Part shown: positions 56,100 through 64,000 of the stretch, piece by piece
Position numbering within the stretch: the stretch's first letter is position 1
Layout: every line of letters begins with the position of its first letter
Origin: Anastatus disparis
Taxonomy: Eukaryota; Arthropoda; Insecta; Hymenoptera; Eupelmidae
NCBI GenBank assembly: GCA_017163975.1
Contig: JAFFSR010000017.1
Location: forward strand, 1,488,001-1,552,000
Direction: 5' to 3'
Length of the DNA stretch: 64,000 nucleotides
Made by a program: the position numbers and the translations under genes
The notes under the pieces: model-generated
The model's database searches: none
Seen by the model: the letters and a program-made list of their open reading frames with translations, nothing else
What the model was told of the DNA's origin: nothing

Positions 56100-56341
56100 A
56101 ATATCTGCCGAAAATAATCATTTTTTATGATAATATTATTTTTACAAATTTCATTATTATTTATTTATCATATAACAATTAATTCATAGCATTTTTCATA
56201 ATTTCTTTAATTTTTCAGCTTTTAGAGTAAAAAGGCAGTAAATTAAATCAGTTAATATAAAAGCAATTCTTTTGTGAATATCTTTGGAAAAAATTCATTA
56301 AAAATGAATGAAAATTCTTAAGAGAATTTTCTTTTTCAATA

Positions 56342-56837
56342 ATGGTTTTGACTGAGGAAGATAAATTGATTGTTAAAAGACAGGGATTGTATAGTGGAAT
56401 TGCTTTCATGTTAACTGATATTCATATATTGGAATTTAATAACATTTCAAACCGGTGCACCTCATTCGACATGCAATTGACTTTACTAATTCAGAAACCA
56501 CAATATGTTCATTCAGTACTGATTGATGGAGAATTTATACAGTTATTATTTACCGGAAATTTAGAAAAGAGTCACCGGATTCGTGTGTATTATAATAATA
56601 AGGTAATTCATATGTATAGACAGTTTGAATCTTATATATTTACAAGATGAGTATAAGATTTATATGAACAGATTATTTCCAAACAAATCAGAATTAAGCA
56701 CAGTATTCGAAACAGTACAATCACAAACGAATAATTATGATTGTAGCGTTTTTGCAATGGTTTTTGCTGTTGCAATACTTTATAATGTAGGTCCATGTTG
56801 TTTAAGATATGTTTCTCAAATGCGATTACGTTTATAA
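56342..56837 (+). pseudogene. Helitron-associated ULP1-like cysteine protease (C48 type)
   Basis: The first frame (ATG 56342) has KRQGLYSGIAFMLTDIHIL and an internal segment ending FTR. After a frameshift near 56640 the second has QSQTNNYDCSVFAMVFAVAI and YVSQMRLRL. The Cys in DCSVF is the nucleophile position of ULP1-type proteases (usually DCGVF). The expected HW pair before VYYNNK reads HR. Such a protease domain accompanies Helitrons in several insects (family knowledge). It removes ubiquitin-like tags in its cellular relatives; its role in Helitrons is not established. Confidence 0.65.
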
Positions 56838-56839
56838 AG

Positions 56840-58200
56840 AATTTTTAAAACGCAAAAAATAAAAATTTTTCCAGTTTTACAAAATTATAATAATGCAAAA
56901 ATTAATTGCGATAATCCACCGGATATGATAAAAAGGAGTTTTTGTCATGAGCAAGGTCTTAATCAAATACCATTTAATTTAGATTTCGCCGAGCTTAAAA
57001 TATTATAAAAAAAACTCACAAATGCATTTATTGCCAGAACAAAAAGAGATCATGGAGACGTATCGTAAACAAAGGAATTTGAATCATGAAACAATTTTGA
57101 TGAAAATTGACAATGACATTTCAGATAGAAATTTTTAAAAACCAGATAATGATATGATGGGAATCGATGACATCCACTTGAATTATAACGATAGTAAAAT
57201 TGGGACAGTTGAGATTAAATTAAATGAAGAAAAAAAAGAATCAAAAGAAATAGATGAAAAAGAAACTTTATTTGTAACAGAACTTAAGAGCTTGACGAAG
57301 CGGCCCCCTTCTAATAATATTTCCAATCCTAACTTATGAATAAACGATGCGTTTAATTAAGTTGTTTTGCTACAAAGTAAAAATTTGTAAGATTATACTC
57401 CAGTGCGGACAACTCAAGAAATCCACCAAAATATTAGACATATAAAGTTATAATAAAAACTTTCAATGTATCGTATTTTAAAGTTAGGTCCATCAAATTT
57501 GATATCTAATTTCCAATTCAAGCTCATAAAAAAATAACAAGTCTAAATGATTTTTTATTTTGACAAAAATCATTGTAGTAATATAGCTTAAGTACGGACA
57601 AGTCATTATATTTGTTTAATTTATTAATTTAAAAAGATACTGATATAATAAAAAAAGCAAAACTCAAGTGATGCAGCTCGGACATCTCGTTAATAGGTAA
57701 ATGGTAACAGAAGAATCACATAAATATAAAAAAATTTCAGAAAAAGACATTATTATGAAAATGCGAGAAACAAAAAAGTAATGATAAATTAGAACTAAGA
57801 CGTGTTAAAGAAACTTTTCGTGAGAAAAAAGTTTATATGAAAATGAAAAAATGACAACAAAATAAATATAAACAGAAATTAGAAAATACTAAGATAACAA
57901 AATGGCAATTCAAGGAAACAATGAGTACTGATAAATTTAAATAAATACGTGCGAATGAGGCTTTACTTAAGAAAGAAGCTTATATAAGAATTAAAGAAAA
58001 ACAACCAAAAAAATATGAAGAAAAATTAGAAAATATTAAGTGTAAACTATTAAAAATTGAAGATAATAATTATAATGAAAATTAGAATAATAATAATCAT
58101 AATAACAATCATAATATTGTATTAAACGAAGTTATTGATAAAACAATAAAGGGTAAAGTAGAAAAAAAATTAAAGAAATTAAATGAAAAAATATTAACTG
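56840..58200 (+). pseudogene. Lys/Glu-rich linker and N-terminal region of Helitron 2
   Basis: Fragments such as NAFIARTKRDHGDVS (near 57010) and a run of basic/acidic repeats (KKLNEKILTEKINLKLIGW near 58165) lie here in several frames with many stops. The charged repeats resemble the stretch preceding the Helitron-like N domain in related elements. The MITE at 57303-57690 is inserted within it. Confidence 0.5.
57303..57690. mobile_element. MITE, truncated and inverted relative of 12403-12893
   Basis: Begins CCCCCTTCTAATAATATTTC and follows the 12.4-kb copy in inverted orientation to about 57690, where the second terminus is missing. Confidence 0.75.
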
Positions 58201-58211
58201 AAAAAATTAAT

Positions 58212-59395
58212 TTGAAACTGATTGGTTGGATGGGAAATATATATTTCGATGAAAATGTCATATCTAAAAATTGCATTGGTTCCGTGACGAATACATGTGT
58301 TTATTGTGATGCGCAATATTTTGCTTTTCAACATACTAAAAGTAACGATTTCTCCAATTGTTGTCATAAAGGTAAAGTAGAATTGTTAAAAAATCCACCT
58401 TACCCAGAACGATTAATGTTTTGAGCAACTGAATTTACGGAAGAAAGTATTGATTTTCGACGAAATGTTAGGTTGTACAATAATGCTTTAGCATTCGCAA
58501 GTTTTGATGCCAATTTTGATACATTGCTGAATAAAGGACCACAAGTTATTAGAATATGTGGACAAATTTACCATAATGTATATGCGTTACATCCTAATAA
58601 AGATGAAGCACTTAAATATGGACAATTATATATTCTAGATAATGAAATAGCAACGATTGAACGACATAAGTTTAATACAAACTTAACATTATTAAAACGT
58701 TCAGATAACTTAATGAGAGATATTAACCCTCATGCTAAAGCCTATAAAATGATGCATGAAGTAGGAGAAGAAGAACTACAACGATGTGCAAAAATCAATT
58801 GTCTTCTGAAAACTGTTACTATGCCTATTGTCTGCAATAATAATTTCGATAAAAATAGATATAATCTACCTACCTGTAATGATGATATTGTCATTTACCC
58901 TAAGTCTAATAAACCAATTAGTATACTAAAAATTAGCAAACACACAGATCCTATGACATATTCGCTTATTCATCCTAATGGTGGTTTCGGATGGATGTCA
59001 AATATGAAAAATAAATTTGGAAAATCTAATATTAAAAATTTGCAATTTTATAATTATAGATTTAGTGTTAGAAATGAATTTAATCCATTTCTTAATTTAG
59101 GAAAATTATCTCAACAGTTCATTGTTGATGCATTTGTAAAAGTTGAAACCTCCAGATTATATTTCATACGAAAAAACCGAAACTATTAAGAAGTGATTGT
59201 TACAAAGGTGTTATGGACTATTTACATAACAAAAAAGAATTAGATTATTCAAAAATTGGAAAAATGGTAATATTACTAACAAACTTTACAGGAAGTCCAC
59301 GATTTTTAAAACAAAATTACATTGATTCAATAAAACTTGTAAATTATCATGGTAAACCTGACCTCTTTGTAACTATGACCTGTGACCCACATTGA
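58212..59395 (+). pseudogene. Helitron 2 Helitron-like N-terminal domain
   Basis: Begins with the zinc-binding-like segment CIGSVTNTCVYCDAQYFAF and CCHKGKVELLKNPPYP. After a TGA (near 58422) the longest frame (58473-59189) reads NALAFASFDANFDTLLNKGP, GQIYHNVYALHPNKDEALKY and PISILKISKHTDPMTYSLI with HPNGGFGW. A further frame (59213-59395) reads MVILLTNFTGSPRFLKQNYI, then LFVTMTCDPH. These are the conserved blocks before the HUH motif. Two stops and one frame change interrupt it. Confidence 0.8.
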
Positions 59396-60460
59396 AAAGA
59401 AATAACTGAAAACTGGGAAATTTATAAAAATGCAATAGATAGACCAGATATTATAACAAAAGTATTTTATCAAAAAGTAGAAGAATTAAAAAATTTAGTA
59501 ATAAAAAAAGGAATATTAGGGAAATGTATTGCATATAGTTATGTAATTGAATTTTAAAAACGAGGATTACCACATATGCATATGTTGTTATTCTTAGATA
59601 AAAATGATAAATTTGACATTCCCGAAAAAGTTGATAAAATAATAAGTGCAGAAATCCCAAATAGAGATATTTATCCAAAATTATATAGTATTGTTAAACA
59701 ATTTATGATACACGGTCCCTGTGTTATACAAAATATAAATTGTCCGTGTATGGATAAAAATACGAAACAATGTACGAAAAATTTTCCAAAAAATTTAATA
59801 ATACAAATACATTTAAATCAAATAGGTATCTACTATACAAACACAAAAATGATGGCGTCGAAATTATTTTTAAAAATAAATTTACAGAAAAAATTGCAGA
59901 TAATGGATTCGTTGTTCCTTATAATCCTTACTTATTATTGAAATTTAATGCACACATAAAAGTAGAAGTTTGTTCTACTGTACAATGCATTAAATATTCA
60001 TTCAAATACTGTTATGAAGGTCATGATTGTGCATACATTTAAATACATCAAGTAAATGTTGATTTTAGATCAGAAAATTAAGACACTTTTGAAAATGACA
60101 ATAGTGAAAATGTTGAATATGAATATGACAAAATCAAACAATACATTAATACACGATATTTATGTCCACCTGAAGCAATGCACAGATTATTAGAATATCC
60201 TTTACATGTTATTCCACATACTATAAAACGTCTAAGCGTTCATGAAGAGAATCAGCAAAACGTATTTCTTAAAGAAGGAAAAGAAGAAATGATCATGCAA
60301 AAAAATGTTGGAACAACATTAACAGCATATTTTGAATCGAATAGAGAAGATTTCGAAGCACGAAATTACTTATATTCAGAAATACCAAATTTTTATACAT
60401 TTGATGAAAAACTAAAGAAGTGGAATAAAAGAAAGAAAAAGAAAACCAATACTCAGTAGA
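59396..60460 (+). pseudogene. Helitron 2 Rep nuclease part
   Basis: Continues from the previous domain. The HUH metal-binding motif is KRGLPHMHMLLFL (His residues in PHMHM at about 59569-59583), directly after a TAA. The tyrosine region is IKYSFKYCYEGHDCAYI (about 59988-60042), with the two Tyr of Y2-type Reps in KYSFKY. The zinc-like CPCMDKNTKQCTKNF lies between. The post-Rep segment follows (60178-60459, AMHRLLEYPLHVIPHTIKRL). Rep nicks and joins DNA in rolling-circle transposition. Stops at 59556 and 60042 and frameshifts inactivate it. Confidence 0.85.
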
Positions 60461-61635
60461 ATGTACTTAGTAAGTCCGAAAGATAGAGAACATTATTTTA
60501 TTAGGTTATTACTATTACATGTTAAAGGAGCCACGTCTTTTGAAGCTTTGCGTACTGTTGATGATGTGATGTACAATTCGTTTTATGAGGCAGCTAAGGC
60601 AAATCAATTAATTAATAAAGATAAAGAATGAGATAGATGCTTGGAAGAAGCATCTTCAACAGAATTCCCTTATGCTCTTTGTGAATTATTTGCTTTTATT
60701 TGCGTTTTTCATAATCCTATAAGTGCACGAGATTTATATGAAAAATATAGAGATAAATTTTACCACCCTAAATACGAAAAAAATGTAGGTGAAAATCTTG
60801 CATTGAATGTTATTAAAAATAATTTACAAGTCAATGGATTTTCATTAAACGATTTTAATTTACCTAACATAAGCACATTTATAGAAGAAGATAATAATCA
60901 AACAATTTTAAATCATAATAATTATATTCTTAATGAATTAGAAATGAAAATAAATTCTTTGAATAATAAACAAAGGCAAATATTCGACTCTACACTAGAA
61001 AGTTTAAGCAACCAAAGTAAAGAAAAATATATTTTTATAGATGGACCGGGTGGAAGTGGAAAAAGTTATTTACTTAACGTTTTAATGGCTTATTTTAAAT
61101 ATCATACCATACATTATTTATGTGTAGCTTTGACAGGTATAGCAGCGAATTCAATAGTCAATGGAAGTACCGAGCATACAACATTTAAACTACCGTTAAA
61201 TATAACAGATTGTACAACTTGTAATGTTAAGCCTAATTCTGCAGAAGGCAAACAATTAAAGGAAACACAAATAATTATTTGGGATGAAATATCCATGACT
61301 TCAAAATTTGCTTTTGAAGCGGTTGATCGTCTTTTTCAAGATTTGTGCTATGTAAACCAACCCTTCGGTGGTAAAACTGTAATTATATCAGGAGATTTCA
61401 GGTAAACATTACCAATTGTACGACATGATAGCCGTATGAACAATATTGAAAATTCAGTTAAATTTAGTTTATTATGGCAAAATTTTAAGCAAATGAAGTT
61501 AAATGAAAATCTGCGAGTTTCGGATAATGATAATAATTTTAAACAATGGTTATTAGACATCGGAGATGGAAAACGCCGCGATGTTTTTGAAGATGATAAT
61601 GAAGTTAGTGCTATACCAGATAATTTTATCATTAA

Positions 61636-62016
61636 GAAGGGGCTGAACTATCTGTTTTTGTCTAATAGCGTTTTTCATCATTTATGTAAACACTATCCGG
61701 TATAACAAGAAAAAAATAGCAGCCCCCGCTAGATATTAGTATAATTAGTAAATTTTGTAATAACAACCAAATTTTTTACCGCATAGTTTTTGACTAATTA
61801 GAGACCTACTAGCAATCTAGAATATAACCTATCTTTTTTTGGTAGGTCTCTAATTATTCAAAAACTACGCAGCGAAAAAATTTAGTTGTTATTACAAAAT
61901 TTACTAATTATACTAATATCTAGCGGGGGCTGCTATTTTTTTCTTGTTATACCAGATAGTGTTTACATGAATGATGAAAAACGCTATTAGACAAAGACAG
62001 ATAGTTCGGCCCCTTC
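61636..62016. mobile_element. Palindromic MITE with TTAA target, copy 2
   Basis: Flanked by TTAA (61632-61635, 62017-62020). Nearly identical to 54825-55205 in length and sequence. It splits the Helitron 2 helicase. Confidence 0.9.
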
Positions 62017-62356
62017 TTAAAGAAAATCTTGTCGAAGAAATATCCGGAAAAACAATAAAAATAGACAATACGAATATAACGAAAAAAGTTATTTTGGCTC
62101 CTAAAAATAATGATGTAACTGAAATCAATAATAATGTTTTGAATTCAATGGAAGGAAACCATGTTGAATATTTGAGTATTCATACTGCTGAAGATGATAA
62201 CAAAGAAAATTTAGATATTATGTTACATATAGAATTTTTAAATAAGTTAACTCCTAATGGACTTCCACCACATAAATTACATTTAAAAGTAGGGGCTATC
62301 ATTATACTTTTAAGAAATTTAAATGTCAATAAGGGACTTTGTAATAGAACAAGGTT

Positions 62357-62737
62357 CTTCTTTCTTTCTTTATCTTTTATTGGCCTTTGGACTTTTCGTC
62401 ATAGGTCTTCATCAATTTTTTTTGTTCCGAGGAACTCTCTATTTTGTATTTTTTTTTGCGTTCTTCGGGTTCTCTTCCCCACGGAAAACTATGAAAATTG
62501 TTTTTCCCAATTTTCCCAGGGAGTCAAACCCTGATCCGCTAGGACGCAAGCCAGCTGCCTTAAGCAACTGAGGAATTTTTCGTCCTTTAACGATGGAGCT
62601 CGAAAGTGTGTTCATAAGAACAAAGCACATGTAACAGAGGTGCTTGCTTGAAAAACAGCCGCGAGCGGGATTCGATCCACGGTCCCCCGAGAATACGAAT
62701 CCAATGCTCTTACCGACTGTGCCACAGCCCGGCTCAT
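62357..62737 (-). mobile_element. tRNA-derived SINE, second copy
   Basis: Flanked by the 13-bp direct repeat ATAGAACAAGGTT (62344-62356, 62738-62750). On the minus strand: head with A box TGGCACAGTCGG (62713-62724) and B box GGATCGAATCC (62668-62678), a body of about 280 bases and a GAAAGAAAGAA tail at the left end. It splits the helicase. Confidence 0.92.
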
Positions 62738-62921
62738 ATAGAACAAGGTTGATAGTAGAAAAATGCTTAAATATTTCATTCAAGCGAAATTAGCAACTGG
62801 TCAAAACAAAGGTAAATTAGTTTTCATTCGAAAAATAAATTTATCTCCATCTACGGAAGAAATTCCATTTAATATGCAACGAAAACAGTTTCCTATTAGA
62901 TTAGGATTTGCAATGACTATT

Positions 62922-64000
62922 ACCCACACAGCATGAAAGAATTTTGAAATAATTTCATGAAATATTCCAAGTAATAATAAGTTGAAAGCATTTAAAAAGA
63001 ACTTAAAAAGATAACTATATTCTTTTGAAAAGAATTTATGAAATAATACACAGGAAGATTACAAAGTCTTTACAAAAATAATACCAAAAAGGAAATGAAA
63101 GATAAGACATGAAATATTACACAAATCCTTACTGAAAGGACTTTGAAAGGACTCCTTGAAAGGAAACAAGAAAGAACTCAGAAATCTTCCATCGATTCAA
63201 GTCATAAAATAATTTAGAAAGATTTTCGGAATGATCTAAGGTATTCTTTCACCGAATAATTTCAATATTCTTCCAAAAAGCTTTAACGTAATAATTTCAT
63301 GTAAGATTTTCGTAAAATCTCACGAATCCTTACATGAAATAATTTAAAACTCTTTTTGAAATAATTCATGAAAGAACTTATCATGACGAAAAAGTTATTA
63401 CATTTCGAGATTCTTTTAAAAAGCATTCATGTAATAATTCATGCAATATTTTGGTAAAGTCTTAAGAAATCATACATGAAATAATTCTGAAATCTTTTTG
63501 AGATAATTCATGAAAAAACTTATCATGACGAAAAAGTTATTACATGAATCCTTACTGAAAGTACTTTGAAAAGACTTCTTGAAAGAAAACAAGAAAGAAC
63601 TCAGAAATCTTTCGAAGGATCCAGTCGTAAAATAATTTAAAAAGATTTTCGGAATGATCCAAGGTATTTTTTCACCGAATCATTTCAAGATTCATTCAAA
63701 AAGCTTTCATGAAATAATTTATGCAATATTTTGGTAAAGTCTTAAGAAAACATACATGAAATAATTTTGAAATCTTTTTAAAATATTTCATGAAATAACT
63801 TATAATGAAAATAAAAATTATTACATGAATCCTTACTGAAAGGACTTTGAAAAGACTTCTTGAAAGAAAACAAGAAACAACTCTGAAATCTTCCAACGAT
63901 TAAATTCAGAAAATAATTTAGAAAGATTTTTCGGACGATCTAAAGTATTCTTTTACCAAATCATTTCAAGATTCTTTCAAAAAGCATTCATGTAATAATT
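62922..64000. mobile_element. ACACAGCAT element, second copy, runs off the window
   Basis: Starts ACCCACACAGCATGAAAGA (62922), matching the ends of 50027-51870. The interior consists of AATAATTTCATGAAATATT-like words arranged in longer units. CCTTACTGAAAGGACTTTG recurs at 63127, 63549 and 63831, and TTTTGGTAAAGTCTTAAGAA recurs at about 63451 and 63730, giving a unit of about 280 bases. Confidence 0.75.

Larger units (their letters stand above)
56342..62921 (+). mobile_element. Helitron 2 relic with ULP1-like protease gene
   Basis: Gene order on the plus strand: ULP1-type protease, Lys/Glu-rich N-terminal region, Helitron-like N domain, Rep with HUH motif, PIF1 helicase. It is interrupted by a MITE (57303), a TTAA MITE (61636) and a SINE (62357), and terminated by an ACACAGCAT element at 62922 before the last helicase motifs. 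Termini were not identified. Multiple stops show it is dead. Confidence 0.8.
60461..62921 (+). pseudogene. Helitron 2 PIF1-like helicase
   Basis: The best-preserved frame (60641-61405) has Walker A DGPGGSGKSYLLNVL (around 61038-61082), the TGIAA block, the DEAD-like WDEISM (around 61280) and FGGKTVIISGDFR with the next codon TAA in place of Gln. It continues at 61436 (NLRVSDNDNNFKQWLLD), is cut by a TTAA MITE, resumes at 62021, is cut by a SINE at 62357, and resumes at 62751 (KLATGQNKGKLVFIRKINLS, then QRKQFPIRLGFAMTI). It ends at the ACACAGCAT element just before the NKSQGQ motif. Confidence 0.85.

Overview
The window is an AT-rich stretch of animal, most likely insect, genome made almost wholly of transposons nested in one another. 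R1-clade retrotransposons, arthropod-type Polintons, Helitrons, tRNA-derived SINEs and many palindromic MITEs all point to an arthropod. A parasitoid wasp or similar insect would fit, but nothing here proves the order. I found no intact host gene. The only recognisable host-derived sequence is a decayed copy of part of the largest RNA polymerase III subunit.

Layout. 1-3.4 kb: two head-to-tail R1-clade elements that carry only ORF1 and end in (ATT)n. 3.4-6.9 kb: AT desert with a Helitron helicase tail (4.14 kb) and one unexplained small ORF (4.59 kb). 6.9-13.95 kb: a 7-kb foldback structure enclosing the RNA polymerase III pseudogene, an inner inverted repeat, a 50-bp minisatellite and a MITE. 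14-17.3 kb: LINE pieces, one split by a 1.03-kb non-coding retroelement with an exact 15-bp target duplication. 17.5-22 kb: a transposon-type protein tail, a mariner-like MITE, and a gypsy gag/protease relic with four hairpins in its leader and a SINE in gag. 22.7-25.5 kb: pyrimidine-rich satellites, another LINE tail, and a SINE-like element with a 37-bp VNTR.

25.5-49.3 kb is virus-like. Helitron 1 (minus strand) abuts Polinton 1 (packaging ATPase, fibre-like protein, PLA2 protein, C5-type protease, minor and major capsid proteins). This is followed by Polinton 2 of a different lineage on the minus strand (integrase, minor capsid, pX-like protein, F54H12.2-type major capsid, small protein, protease). 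A 5.7-kb TA-flanked element splits the Polinton 2 minor capsid gene. All of these genes are broken by stops, frameshifts or insertions. Polymerase B was not seen.

50-56 kb: a GGAATATTCC-type repetitive transposon and then a run of giant palindromes, nested four deep. 56.3-62.9 kb: Helitron 2 with a ULP1-like protease, a Rep with an HUH motif and a PIF1 helicase, interrupted by two MITEs and a SINE. It is ended by a second repetitive transposon that runs off the window.

The most unusual signals are: (i) ORF1-only R1 elements whose 3' tails share a hairpin with compensating base changes, also present in the non-coding 15.7-kb element; (ii) the repeated hairpins in the gypsy leader; (iii) two Polinton lineages side by side; and (iv) composite SINE-like elements with VNTR bodies.
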